A stretch of 64,000 nucleotides of DNA from Diadema setosum (lineage: Eukaryota > Echinodermata > Echinoidea > Diadematoida > Diadematidae), in assembly GCA_033980235.1 (NCBI GenBank), contig CM067076.1, forward strand, positions 31,596,968-31,660,967, in the 5' to 3' direction. The translations under genes were made by a program, and so were the position numbers. Of the stretch, positions 39,865 through 52,110 are shown in pieces. Every line of letters begins with the position of its first letter. The stretch's first letter is position 1. The notes beneath the pieces are model-generated. The model searched no databases. It was given only the letters and a program-made list of their open reading frames with translations, and was not told the DNA's origin.

Positions 39865-40356
39865 GATCATATAATCTCTCTATATTCGGAGCAATATTCC
39901 ACTCCACAAAAATGACCAATTTCTCCTCACGCATATCCTCGCCGATGGCAGCCTGCTGGGTAGCTGCCCACACCATGCCCGCATCAGTGTACCCCAAGTT
40001 GTAGCGACCAGCTCAGTGAAGCTATCTGTGATCACTTACGGTCGTCTTTTCGCCGGCCGACAAATTAATTCTCGCCTCTTTGGCATTCATCGCACCCCAG
40101 TGCCAAGAACCATGGCTTGTATGTCTCGTCCCGTCGCGCGGACGACTAAATCTCTCAAAAGAAGAAGAAGAAAAAAAATTCCACGCCTTTGATACCAACA
40201 CTTTCCACTCACACCAGATCATCAATAAACTCTTACGGTCTAGCTCCCCTGGTCCTCGACACCTCATACCCTGTCTTATTATCTCTCAGGCTTTGTCTTC
40301 TAAGAGCCTCCTTTTATTAGCAAGGACTTAACGGCCGCTCCAGCCATTCCACCCAC

Positions 40357-40390
40357 GTCTACCTGGCATACCGTACTACGCCAGGTAGAC
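40357..40390. repeat. Short perfect hairpin (11-bp stem)
   Basis: GTCTACCTGGC at 40357-40367 is the exact reverse complement of GCCAGGTAGAC at 40380-40390, with a 12-nt loop. The arms contain CAGGTA/TACCTG, an E-box-like core. Confidence 0.92.
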
Positions 40391-41273
40391 TTTTACGGTG
40401 ATAAATCTACGTAGAGGTCAGGCAACGTGTTGATATCTTATGCCCACCTTGGGTTCCCGAGGTAAAGGTGTTTATATTGCTGATATACTTTTTTTTTCAC
40501 CTGAACTCCAGGGATCTCACTTTATGACCGTTATCACCTTTAGCTAAGATGAAAAAAAAAAATGAATTCAGTTCTACAGGCATCTGATACATTATCTACA
40601 CAGAGAAAATGTTGAATAGTAGGAGTACACAATAATGTGATAACATTAACTGTGATCCATATTTCGTTGAAACTAATGATTCACAATGAAGGGGAATATG
40701 TTGCTGGAAATAAAGTCTGAGATGACAGTAATTTTCCAAACTTGCCTATAATCTGATGATAGAATGCAAATGATAGTAAATCTTGGACTTCCGTTAAAGA
40801 GCTGGTAATGAACATATTTGGTAAATCGGTTGAATTTACCTTCAATATATCCACATGGCATAATGTACCATGTACTCTATTTTGTCAACCGTTATCACTG
40901 CAAGTTGATATTTTCGTCAAAACTTAATTCCCTCTTTATCATGAAATAGGATCACTTTAAAGTCATTTGCATGCACATGACGTGTGCCAAACTTTGATCT
41001 TTAACCCGTAGTCCTTTTTTATTCTCTCCCGTCACCCTCCCCACCCCTCTCCACCTTTCGATTTTCCTCCTGATATCCTATTATTTTATCATTTTTCCTG
41101 CCACTTTTAACCAGGTCGACAATGAGGTTGATTACAGCTGAATGTACGTTCCTAGTCGGCCTTGGCCCGACGAGTAATTTTACTTTCGGCAAGAGACGGA
41201 CCAACACGTGCGGACCATCGGGCGCCCGCGGGCCCGATGTCTTCTCAATGTTCCGGGCAGGAGATTCCAACGT

Positions 41274-41313
41274 GGAAGACGGAGGAGGAGGAGGAGTAGA
41301 AGGAGGAGAAAAC
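41274..41313. repeat. (GGA)n purine tract
   Basis: GGAGGAGGAGGAGTAGAAGG-type trinucleotides. On the minus strand it translates as a Pro/Ser run in a 194-residue ORF that I do not consider a gene. Confidence 0.9.
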
Positions 41314-42394
41314 AGAATGGAAAGAAAAAGGACCCAACTTTCAAAGGGGTAAAAGCACTGGAAAAAAAAGGAGAGAATGAGAAATGAAAACAATATTCCA
41401 CGTATCGGTGACCACTCGGGGAGCAGCAAAACAGACAGCGGTCCCGCCTGTGAGTCTACCGCAGATGTCTGGGCGAGACTATCACTGCCTAGCACCTGGG
41501 GGCTATGCGGGCTCTCTATTCCCCGACACCACGTTGTTTTTTCTTCGTCCAAGACTTCACATTTCGATTTCTTCTTCAGTTCAGTAGAAAAATTATGGTT
41601 CAACGATCAATGTCCTATCTGCATGTCTTATTCAGCTTCTGCTAGAAATTATTGACAATAAAAAGACCATACACATTTACCTACCAGAATACAAGAAAAT
41701 TGTATGAACATTAATCTTTTTACAATCTCAGACCTTTGACCTTTTTGTTTCAAACGAGAACTCTGGCCATCTTGCAGGTTTTCTAGCTGAGCTTTAGCAC
41801 CACATTGTCCCAGATAAGGGCCATTCACAGGTAGCCGGGAATACAGGGCTATCACAATACTTTACGCCGACGAACCAGGTCCACCTTTTCATGGCGGATG
41901 ATTACGCAACAATGATAATGAAGCAACTTGTACGTCCGACATCAGCGTGAATCCATACGGTACTTGAATGACGAACTCGTGGTTAAACCAGTGATATGTA
42001 GTCCACATCGTGCAGTGTCGACAGCCGTCAGCCGAGGTCGATGATCACGGTCGTGGCGAACTATGTCTGCGAGCCGTTGTGAAGTGGAAGGGATTGTTTT
42101 TAGAGACGTGTGTTTTCAGACTCGCACTGGTCCAGTCCCGGATGAGTTGGAAAGGAAATAGACGTGAAATCTAAACGGTTTCTGAAAAGTGGGAAGTAGG
42201 AGGGAAAGTCGTACCGTAGTCCACCTTCATGAATTGATCAAATGACTTACCTTTACTTTTTTCCTCTCTCACACACTCCCCTCCCTTTTTTTACTGATTC
42301 CCAGCTCCGACGTGTTTCGGGATAGTCTTTTCCTTCTGCTCTACACCTAATCAGGCACAAAAATAAACAATAAATAATGCGCAGCACAGTCAAG

Positions 42395-42770
42395 GTGGTT
42401 TGGTCGTGCGTGTGTCTTCCCGCGAGAAACCTAGTTTGGGGAGTCCGCGAGTTGGTAGCAATTGGAACGTGAGGATTTCCTCGGCTGCTCAACTTGGAGT
42501 GGCCCGTTCCAGCATTGAAACCGCACGTAGTTTAAACGTGTGCAATCCCTTGGCTTGCCAAGTCCCCAAAAGCGCGGATTCGTCACGATTCTGTCGCGCC
42601 TACCCCGTTCGTCACAACTCATGTCTCGACGCTACACACGGAGGTGTGTTGACTCGGCGCAGACGACATAGTGGCCGGGGGTTTTCGCGTCACACACTGG
42701 CTGGGGGATGGCCGACCCAAAATAGAGGCATTGCAAACATCAATTCGGCTGGTCGGGAGAGAGAGAGTGA
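42395..42770. promoter_or_regulatory. CpG-rich low-repeat segment
   Basis: A GC-elevated stretch with many CpG (for example GTCGCGCCTACC and GACTCGGCGCAGACGAC). A 131-residue plus-strand ORF runs across it, but its composition is not protein-like beyond what GC content allows and no domain is recognised. Confidence 0.22.
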
Positions 42771-43224
42771 ATACCGCAAGCTCAGATACCTTTAGGAAAT
42801 CCTATGCACAGGCACGAATTCCTTACAGGGAGTTTTACGGCTAACAAATCAGGCTTGCTGTTCAAGAGAGCATCCTAAATGGCCATTTTCCGGCAAAAAC
42901 ACCGTGGGTTTCTTTTTCCTTTTAGCCGCGCATCTCGAGTTCAGCGCTGAAAAATTAGGCGATATTACATATTTCAGCTTTTTTCCCCGTTTACACCAAC
43001 CATCCTGCATTAAGCCTAATAGCATAGGGGAGAATAAAATTCATAGAGTTATAATACATAATTTATGAGGTGATTGAAGAAAGAGGGAACATAAGAAAAA
43101 GAAGGAAGAGAGGGAAAGAGAAAGATAATACAAGGATAAAAGTTAACTCTCATTTTCAAAGTAAACCAATAGTATTCAACTTGTGAAATTATGTGTGCAT
43201 AATAAGCTGTCAGTCATACGCAAA

Positions 43225-43385
43225 TTAATGAGAGGGACACGTGTCAGTGGTGGACGCGCGCGCAAGTGGGCGGAGCAAACAGCGCTGAACGTACAATGCG
43301 GAGTGTGCGTTATCGACTGCTTGTGTTGACGAAAGCGACGTGTGCACGCCGCAGACCGTTGGCGGTGCGCCATGTTCATTAATAT
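43225..43385. promoter_or_regulatory. Candidate regulatory module, CpG-dense with E-box palindrome
   Basis: A low-repeat patch rich in CpG, about 9.9 kb upstream of the Sim ATG. It contains the palindrome GACACGTGTC (43236-43245), a GC box GTGGGCGGAGC, CGACGTGTGC and TTCATTAATATG. Such clusters stand out from the AT-rich background and are plausible enhancer or upstream promoter sequence, but only conservation or chromatin data would show it. Confidence 0.28.
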
Positions 43386-46300
43386 GTGTTAATTGAAGAG
43401 TCTTTATGCCGATCTTTGTTATGTAAGAGTTAAATTCGTTCAGGCTCTGCTGACACTGAACGTTAAGGCGAGGATTTGACAATTCAATCTACATTTGGCA
43501 CTATCGAATGAAGCTACGAAAGAAAAAGGAAACGTTTATGCTATAAATATACTGGAAGCTGAAGGTGAAAACAACAACAACAACAACAAAAACAAATAAA
43601 ATACTGTAGTATGGTCAAATTCCAAGTGAGCCATTTGATATCGATGAAGACGATGATTTTTTGTCTCCGTTTTATTTCTTTCTTTTTTGTTAAATCAAAA
43701 AACGAAACGGAAAGAAACAAGGACAAAACATACCTGTATATCCATTAACCTTTGCTGTTTTCGTTGTTGATTGTTCATTTCTTTCGCGGAGGAAATGGGA
43801 TGTGTGTTGTTGGTTTTTTTTTTTTGACAGAAAGTTCACATCAATTTCGCACTGTAGCCTTTAACTCAGACATTTATCATGATTATTGTCCCCCTTTTAT
43901 CATTCTAAATGCTTTATTTGCCATCGGGTTTATTCAAGGGTATTATTGTCTCACAGATAACTTGCCATAACTTACAAAAAAGTTTGTATTACAGATGGAA
44001 CAAAATGACAAGTGACGAGTTGCCAATACATTTTCATTCAAATTAATCCAAGCTTAAAAAGCATTCACGCAAATGAAAACCTAATAAATAACGCCGATAA
44101 TCAAATCACACACACAGTTCTGGCTTGACTTGTCTTGCAGCTACATATCACGCGCAAATATTCTTACAACAACCATTGAGAACGTGTCACATGTATCAAT
44201 TTTAAGCATCCCACGTAAAGAGAATTTTGTTTTGTGCATGAAATAACAATAACAGCGTATTTGTCTGTCCAAAATAAGAAAATAAATAGATAAATGAATA
44301 CAACAAGTCTAGTTAATGATAATTCTAAGATTAGAAAAAGAACACACTACGCTTCGCGTCGCTGTCAGATGAAAAAAAATGTATCCCTCAATCAAAAGTT
44401 TAAGTATCCTTCTCTGTTTGTTAATATCTTATTGAAAATGAAATAAAAGATACTAAGATTGTTCTAATTTTATTTTGCAATCATACTCAGATAAGGATGT
44501 CACCGGAAAATTATATGGGCATGGGCAGATAGATATAAAACTCTCATCAAATGCAAAACTGCTGTCTTTGAATTGATTCTTTTGTACTTTCATTCGTTTA
44601 TGAGTTATTGAAGTTTAAAGATGATAATTAGGAATCTTTTAATAACTGTGTGGTTACGCATATTCATTCCTATCTCGTGACAACAACATACTGGTCCGTG
44701 CTATCATCTGGCAGACGGTGCTATTAAGGTTTCCTCAATAAGTTAAAAGCCACAATGTATATGGAATAGTGGGAGGAACCGAAATCGCTAAGGGCATGGG
44801 TATCACTTCTTAAATGAGATCGTCACTTTAGTCATTCTATACAATGTTGTTTAAAGGCGTGATACGTGACAAGTCTAATCAGAGTAAGCAATGATAAAGA
44901 TGAATACTTGATTCTTTTGAAAGCGTTATTAGAGAGAAAGACTCAAAGGGCTAAAGGGTTTAAAGTAAGAATCTACTTTATCAAGACTTGTTATATAAAT
45001 CTTTCACTGCTGACGCATACCAATTGGTGTATACAAATTAACTTCTTTTCTTTCCCGGTAGTTAGTCTTAATTTTTGGTTCAACTCAATTTATACATTTA
45101 TTCAGGTATAAAACCGTTTGGAAATACAATGTGTAACATGTTCAATTCGGTAAAACCAGAGTCTTCTTGGAAGAGAATGCACCTTTAAGTCTATAGAAAT
45201 CAACTATATACGTATTGTAATTTAAACATTAAAATATCAAATGATAAAAGTTACCGACAATGTGAAGGGAACATGCATGGAGAGAATGAAACATCAAATG
45301 ACGGCAAACGCAAATCAAAATAAATAACGCACTACAAGTATACGTGTTAACATTACTAGATAGAATTACCAATTGAAACACATATGAAGGACATAATATA
45401 GAATAACAAAAAGTATTTTAAAGTTGTGGTAAAAGAAATAACAAATAAATAATTCTAAATTTGTGGTACCAGGAAGTTGCGTTAATGAAATGGATAAGGG
45501 GCCGTTATCAATATTCGAAAGACTTTCACAAAGAAATATGCTTTTACGCAAATTGAAACAGTCATATTATATCCGGATCACAACTTTTTTCTTTTTTTTT
45601 ATGTATCGCTGTCACCTGCTGTGTATGAGATGAAGGGTTGAAAATGCTATTCTGTAATTATTCTTGGTTTGATGACATGGCTACAAATTTTCCGGTATTT
45701 CTTGAAAAAAAATTATGGAAAGGGTCACGTTGTGATTGACATCAAAATGCATTCATGACAAGTGATCTCTGAGTACAGCAAACTCATGAATATTACTAAT
45801 ATCAACTTACGATTATTAATTTCTTAACCAGAACTGGAAAATTTGGAATATTTTACAGCTGCATCTGCGACTAAAACGCATTAGAACGAGAATAATGGTA
45901 GATGAATAGTTGTTAAACATACTGGTCCCGGTGTCTTATCTGAATGTTTGCTTGCTGATCAACGGCGAAATTACTCCTTCCAGCAAGCATATATGGACGG
46001 AAAGCTTCCAAAATTGGGTCAAAACGATAACTATATTTAATTTACCCACCGGAGTCGCTACCATTTTGACACATTTCTATTTCTCAACGATTCATTGGAT
46101 CTTGAGAGAATACGTGTGAGCAGCGATCACCGCGCGCACTGACTCGCAAGAGAAAGATACCCCCGCGCAGGGAAGTGGAAAAAGATAGCTTGCTATACTC
46201 CCAAGATTACGAGCGTGTGTAGCTGTCATCGAGTCTTCATCGTCAATATCCTTCGCCTCAGCGGCGCAAGACGGCACGAACAATTAACACATAAGGCTAA

Positions 46301-46764
46301 TCCAAGCGAAATAACGCCTAACACTAAAGGATGTATCATGCCACTATGGTCTGTGAAGGAGAAGATATCACCCACCCATTCGAGTATGAGGCGAAGCTAA
46401 AAAGGCGTAAAAAGGGCGACTTATGCCACCAGAAATTGCTTGTTCTGTGAAATTGCCAAGGTGTGGGGATCATATCGACCCACAAGTGAGCTGAAGCGTA
46501 AGGGCGCGGTTTGTGCGCAGCGATGTGAAAACAAAACTCCTCGGGGTTTATGTTTTTGTTTTTTGTTGTTGTTGTTGTTGTTTTTTGCTCATCGTACTCT
46601 CAACAACAAACCCATGATAATTATAGATTCGTTTTTTATCTTTCTTTTGTTTTCCTTTTACGCTTTTTATGTTCTCACTGATGACCTTAAGACTTGATTC
46701 ATATCATAACGCTGCTATGAAACGTTAATCGTGTGGAGACCGTTCGTCAAAATGTTCCCTTCAT
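43386..46764. other. Sim 5' flank, non-coding
   Basis: AT-rich with (CAA)n near 43572 and (GTT)n near 46563. Sequence at 46100-46520 is more GC-balanced. No exon recognised. Confidence 0.5.
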
Positions 46765-46768
46765 TTAA

Positions 46769-47148
46769 AGGGATGTATAGTTTTTGTCAAGATGGTGATT
46801 CAGATTTTAGCTTTTTGGGAGTTAATTAGAAACCAAGTATGAAATAGTAAAATACATACAATTCTAGGAGTAATTCCTTTTTTGTTTTGGTAAAAGTCGG
46901 TTTTGAAATGGCTGAGATATCTAAAAACAAAGTAAAACAAAGTGGCCCTAATAAAAGGTGGGTTCCATTTTTTATTATGCCCTCTTTCTTTTTGATACCT
47001 CAGCCATTTCAAGACTAATTTCCCTCAAAAAACTTTGGATTCCTTTCAAAATTGTATTCTCTTTCATATTTCATAAGAAGTTTTTCATTATCTTGCAAAA
47101 AGTTGGAAACCTGAAGCCTCATCTCAACCAAAAACTACACCATCCCTT
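46769..47148 (+). mobile_element. Hairpin MITE family B, copy 2
   Basis: This 380-bp relative of the element at 6705-7016 shares GGCTGAGATATC, AACAAAGTAAAAC, CTAATAAAAGGTGGG, CAGCCATTTCAA and TTTCATATTTCATAAGA in the same order. The ends AGGGATGTATAGTTTTTG and CAAAAACTACACCATCCCT are good inverted repeats and look closer to the ancestral state. TTAA flanks lie at 46765-46768 and 47149-47152, with one extra T at the right junction. Confidence 0.85.
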
Positions 47149-47152
47149 TTAA

Positions 47153-48997
47153 GTGTTAATTGTATAATAATGCGTGTACTGTTTATTTTGACTGTTAGCC
47201 AAGGACACCATTCGTGCGTCATTCTCGTTGTGTTAATCGCCAGATTAAACATTTTGTGATGTTCTAATGTTCTAATGACAGCATACTGTTTTAAACTAAT
47301 TATCAGAGTGTGTTTCTTATCAATGAAGTAATTTCATATAGGTACGTTAAGTGTCAGTTGAAAAACTAGACTTGTTTGAGAATGGACAATGCTATATGGC
47401 CTTTTCGTAACATTTTACACAATGTTTTGCCATTATATTTTGTGACAAATGCATTTTTCTAACATAATTATACAAAAGTAAAAAAAAAAACACACACACA
47501 CACACACACCTTCATGATCGTATCTATGGAATGATAAGTGACAAGAGTACCTAATTATAATTATGATTGAGTTTACTGCTAAGAGATGACCATGCAATGC
47601 AAGGTAACCAGCACACTGTATTCCTTTAAGAAAGATTTATTTTTTATACTTTTTCTCACCCCCCCCCCCCTCCTTTTTTTTTCCCCGGAGCAAGTAGGTT
47701 CACGAACTTCTTCATCCACAATGTGAGTGATATGGGTATCTCGGAGTAAAAATAAATCTGATTCATATTTAAATGCAGCTCGGGGCGCCTCGCTCTTCTG
47801 AAGTTACGACACACGGCTCCCTGCTCGTCACCGTGACAACATGCTCGGCTTTGAAGCTACCGCGACCGGCTCCCCCGGGGGGTCAGGGGGTCACACTCAG
47901 GGGTCATGACCCGGTGAATATCGCCATCTTGCGGCTATGTGACTTCAGACACGTGAACATGAAGACTAGTCTCGTGAAAAAATATTTAATTCATCGGCGC
48001 CGTGTGGAGACAATGATTTAGGAGAGAAGAACATCGAACATGGGGCGTAACATTGTCATTTTACTCTTACTTTTTTTTTTCGGAATGGACAACACGTTGC
48101 GTGAATATTTGTGCATGACGGATTCATCTTTGTTGAAACAAACAAAGGTGACAGACGGAGCTTCAACAGATCATACTTTCCATCAGTAAATATGGTTGGG
48201 TCTGAAGATATAAGCTACCATCTAAATTCCTCAGCTCGTCATTTTACGATGGGCTGTTAAAGCAAATAAATATGGTATAAGAAGCGCACTGCTGTCTCTC
48301 TCTCGCCCTCTTCCCAAGCTGTCAATCACGGAATTATGACGTCGGCATTGTGGCGCCCGTTTATGTGATATTCTCTTGTCCAGACGCCCGTCCTTATTGT
48401 TCTCAATTATTTGTTAAGGCGACTGGCAGCAAGTCCGAATGTATGAATATCATTCGCGCATTTATGATGGATGTGCTATTGACTTTCTTTCTTTTTTTTA
48501 CGTGGTGGATGTGCTTTATCGTATTTGCTTGACGGGAAATGAGAGGAAAAGTCATTCGATACCATTCATGTTGCATAATATGTTCATTGCGAATATAACT
48601 ATCATATGTCTAGTAACTAGGCCTACTTCTACTATTCCCTCTCGTGTTTTCCAATGATATGACGAAAAAACAAAATGCATCACAGCCTATACCGTTTTAC
48701 CACTGACGTACAGAAGACAATCTTTATAATGCATTGCGAACCGGAGGACTAAGAATCAGGCGTGGACACTATCTTGAATACAAAGAAATTGCCCACACGT
48801 GCAAAGTACATATGTTTGCAGAGATAAGTCAAATACAAGACGGGTGGTATTCTGTAAGTCAATATCAAGACCTATCATTTCTTTACTAGAATAGACGGCC
48901 CTACCCACTACGGTCTGTTTCAGACTCGAGTAGGCATCTCTTTGTTCCAATTCTTGGCCACAGCATGAACTTAAGAAAAAAAAATCCATGTAGAGAT
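47153..48997. other. Sim 5' flank, non-coding
   Basis: A-run/(CA)n at 47480 and a C run at 47660. A CpG-containing patch at 47770-47960 includes CCCCCGGGGGGTCAGGGGGTCA. Nothing coding recognised. Confidence 0.5.
47480..47509. repeat. A-run plus (CA)n
   Basis: About 11 A followed by roughly ten CA units. Short simple repeat. Confidence 0.93.
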
Positions 48998-49204
48998 AAT
49001 AAAGTAAAACAAAGCGATCCTGATAAAGGGTGGGTCTCTCCTTTCATTAGAATCCATATTTTTATATATATCTCAGTCAATTTTCATCAAATAAACTTCG
49101 AATTCTTCTTAGAATCACACGCTCTTTCATACTTCATAAGAGCTGGTTGTTCATTATCTCACAAAAATGGTTTTCATAATTAAGTAAAATTCATACCACC
49201 TTTA
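48998..49204 (+). mobile_element. Hairpin MITE family B, copy 3 (5'-truncated or rearranged)
   Basis: This copy retains AAAGTAAAACAAAGCGATCC, a decayed GATAAAGGGTGGG turn, ATATCTCAGTC, AAATAAACTTCGAATTC, CTCTTTCATACTTCATAAGAG and a right end CATACCACCTTTACC. The outer left arm present in the copy at 46769-47148 is missing, and no clean TTAA pair remains, so this is an old or broken insertion. Confidence 0.72.
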
Positions 49205-49276
49205 CCTGTCTCAGATGAACTTGATAATTACAGTCTCCATGTGACATCTTCTATTGTAGATAAGATATAGAAAATC

Positions 49277-49304
49277 ATCTCTCTCTCTCTCTCTCTCTCA
49301 ATAT

Positions 49305-49337
<33 letters not shown>

Positions 49338-49353
49338 CATATATATATATTTA

Positions 49354-49438
<85 letters not shown>

Positions 49439-49443
49439 TGTGT
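49277..49443. repeat. Compound microsatellite (CT)n-(TA)n-(GT)n
   Basis: CT repeats at 49277-49299, TA repeats at about 49302-49393 interrupted by TTTAATATAC, then GT repeats at 49394-49443 with one TTTG break. Three dinucleotide types in direct succession. Confidence 0.95.
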
Positions 49444-49690
49444 GATAAAAACCTAAAATGGCATTTAAATGCTTTATCCTGCCTGGGCGAAGGTGCATGT
49501 TTTTAATACACAAAAAAAAAAACCACAAAGACAAAAACACTCAAAACAGGTTATAAGTATGACATTCTTCATCACGACCAAGATGCTATACTGCTGTTAA
49601 ACTAATCCTATTCTGATGCAGTCATACACAAACATATAATTTTATAACATATACATGTATTATAAAACATATATTTGATATTTAAAAATG

Positions 49691-49691
49691 T

Positions 49692-49744
<53 letters not shown>

Positions 49745-49760
49745 TATATATATATATATG
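49691..49760. repeat. (TA)n microsatellite
   Basis: Alternating TA with TACATA and TATCATA interruptions, about 70 bp, leading towards the GA/TA inverted repeat at 49832. Confidence 0.94.
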
Positions 49761-49831
49761 TATATGTTGGTATAACTAGATTATATAGATTGTATCATTT
49801 ATGTATATCTCTCTCTTACATATGTATTATT

Positions 49832-49855
49832 TTAAGAAAGAGAGAGAAAGACATG

Positions 49856-49905
<50 letters not shown>

Positions 49906-49949
49906 CATGTTTTATATATATTATCTATGTCTTTCTCTCTCTTTCTTAA
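49832..49949. repeat. Inverted repeat around a (TA)n core
   Basis: A 23-bp sequence TTAAGAAAGAGAGAGAAAG + ACAT at 49832-49854 has its exact reverse complement at 49927-49949. Between them lies an alternating TA tract (49863-49901), itself self-complementary. The whole 118 nt could extrude as one long hairpin or cruciform. Confidence 0.9.
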
Positions 49950-51247
49950 GATATGTATTTTATATATATATCACATTATATGTTATATGTTTTTATTGTA
50001 TACCACACACTTTCTCTTGTGACTCCTCATCTTTTTCTCTGTCTTACCGACTGTACTTCCGCGTACCTTCTCGTGCATTTCGTAAAACATTCAACCAAAT
50101 GTCATCTTTGAAGAGAGCATCTACTTCACCCGCCATTATATACCACCGCAAGAGACAGAGTGAAAAAAAAAAGAAACGTTTGAAAGAGAGAGGGAGGGGG
50201 GAGGAGGGGAGACAGAGAGAAGAAGAAAAATGTAAAAACGTGATTTTCAGTTCGCGGCGCCAATTTGGACCACCCTTCACCCCATCTCGCCTCGCTCATC
50301 ATCCATCAAAGCCAGCCAGGGCTTTTGTTTTAGAGCGAGCCGGGTCCATCTATCATGTCCGCTCGCTCTCCCAGCGATCCCAGCGAATGACTGGTCAGAT
50401 GTGTCGCTGGAATATGTTTCCTTGCTACGGATTTCATAATAACGTGGAATTAACTGGCATTACCAAGTCATAATCTGCTGGGTGCATGTTCCACTACGCG
50501 TAATCTCCGGTCAATTCTACTCATAAAGACCTACGCTATTTTTTTTTCTTTCTTTCCGTGCGCTTCATGTCTGTAATACATGAAATCGTCTTTCCGTAAC
50601 AATGGAAATTAGTCAAGAAGATGACTACCATTTCAGAGCAAGCTGGAATTCATATCTTTTTTCTTGCAGACGCACGTGTTCATGTTGTGTTGTTTAATTT
50701 TTCTCAAATTCCAGTTTGTCTTTTGACATCTGGAGTTCTGACAAGCAAGCAGGCATATTTTGTCACGGTTGTTTGAATTGCAGTTGTTGATTTTTTTATT
50801 AATATTTTTTGATGAACAACCTGCACAATCAGCATTTTGGTTTATGATTAATGACGGCACTTAACTCTGCGCAAATCGTACTATTTTTTTTTTTTTGTTC
50901 TCTCTGTCTCTAAACAAGTGCAAACGGAGAATCGCCTGTATTGTACAAGCAACATTTCAACGGGGGAAGGGGGAGGGAGGAAAGACGCAAATCACATTGA
51001 TTAGCATTGACTACATCGCTCGCTATTTTAAGGAATTCCAGAATATTGGGACTTTTTTTTCAGAATGACTTGAAGTGAAATGTCTATTAATGATATTACT
51101 CCTCTGACAAAGATATAGTCACAGTGCTGTTGTCATGTTGTTACAAATTATTATATCATATGATAATTATTACTCCTGATCCATTCAGAAAATGGGTAAA
51201 AAAAAATCAAAGGAAATCAAAGTCTCTAAAAGCAACTGAAACAAAAT
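49950..51247. other. Sim 5' flank, non-coding
   Basis: Residual TA/CT sequence, then GA-rich tract at 50180-50230 and unique sequence at 50245-50470. A 261-residue plus-strand ORF begins in the TA repeat at 49688 and is rejected as a gene. Confidence 0.5.
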
Positions 51248-51251
51248 TTAA

Positions 51252-51608
51252 AGGGGAAGGCTAGTAACTGATCAGTGGGAATCATTGGAAATGCTGGGAG
51301 GTGATTGTTCCAATCCTTATGGGATTCATTCAAGAGTTCATTGTATATCTATTGTTGTGTGAAAATGATTTGCTTCGGAATGGTCCCATATTCAAGTAAT
51401 GTGCAGTTTAATGCTTCCAGGTTAGCGTCCCTGGTCAGTGACGGAGCATTAATCTGCACATTACTTGAATATGAGACCGTTCTGAAGCAAATCATTTTCA
51501 CACAACAATAGATATACAATGAACTCTTGAATGAATCCCATAAGGATTGGAACAATCATCTCCCAGCATTTCCACTGATTCCCACTGATCAGTTACTAGC
51601 CTTCCCCT
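51252..51608 (+). mobile_element. Hairpin MITE family C, copy 1 (TTAA target duplication)
   Basis: This 357-bp element is almost one perfect inverted repeat: a left arm of 164 bp (51252-51415), a 29-nt loop and a right arm of 164 bp (51445-51608), with about six mismatches between arms by eye. It begins AGGGGAAGGCTAGT and ends with the complement ACTAGCCTTCCCCT, flanked on both sides by TTAA (51248-51251 and 51609-51612). It has no coding capacity; the roughly 68-residue ORFs read from either arm are by-products of the palindrome. TTAA targeting is known for piggyBac-like transposases, but the termini (AGGG rather than CCC) do not match canonical piggyBac ends. Confidence 0.9.
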
Positions 51609-52093
51609 TTAAGTCATGTTGATTTTCCATAGAAATTGTATGAACAAGAGAAGTAATCTTTTTTTTTTCGGCGGTATCCACATTCTTTGCGCTGATCTTA
51701 TATTTATGCAAAGTAATTGAGACCTTACACAGGGTTTGAAGGTAGGTTCTGCACCATGATCTTTCTAGTGGTTGTGGTTTTCCCATACATTAACGTTTCC
51801 TACGAAAAATGGAGGTTGAAACCTCCACAGCAATAAATGTTATTTACATCCTTTTCCCAAGAATATTTAAGTAGGTAAAGTCACGCATAAATGGGAAATG
51901 GCCATAGAGTTCGAAAATATACATAATATGTGTGTTGTCGTGTGTACGTGTGTGTGCGTATAAACATAAACATATTTGTATTCATATAGCAGGCTTGTTA
52001 AATGTTAAATGTAAGGATGAATGACTCGCCACAAATATCAGTGTGCATGATATCAGAGTGGCTAGAAAGCTATAAAGGACAGGTCAATTATAA

Positions 52094-52110
52094 CCCCCCC
52101 CCCCCCCCCC
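52094..52110. repeat. C17 homopolymer
   Basis: Seventeen consecutive C. Confidence 0.97.

Larger units (their letters stand above)
39865..42394. other. Sim 5' flank, non-coding
   Basis: Contains the hairpin at 40357, the (GGA)n tract at 41274 and a 194-residue minus-strand ORF (41019-41603) rich in Pro, Ser and Phe. No family is recognised for that ORF and it overlaps simple repeat, so it is not called as a gene. Confidence 0.5.

Noticed and set aside
41019..41603. 194-residue minus-strand ORF
   Set aside because: The middle is a simple-repeat Pro/Ser/Phe region from the (GGA)n tract. No family, signal or splice context supports it. A novel exon cannot be fully excluded.
42400..42795. 131-residue plus-strand ORF in CpG-rich sequence
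   Set aside because: It is open because of GC content. No domain, no codon pattern evidence and no splice context were found.
49688..50473. 261-residue plus-strand ORF, the longest in the window
   Set aside because: It starts in a TA repeat (Tyr-Ile runs), continues through CT and GA simple repeats, and the non-repetitive C-terminal part shows no recognisable domain or start context.
51305..51555. Matching 68-residue ORFs that recur on both strands near 51.4, 58.5 and 62.0 kb
   Set aside because: They are products of the palindromic MITE arms, identical because the DNA is an inverted repeat, with no sign of selection for protein.
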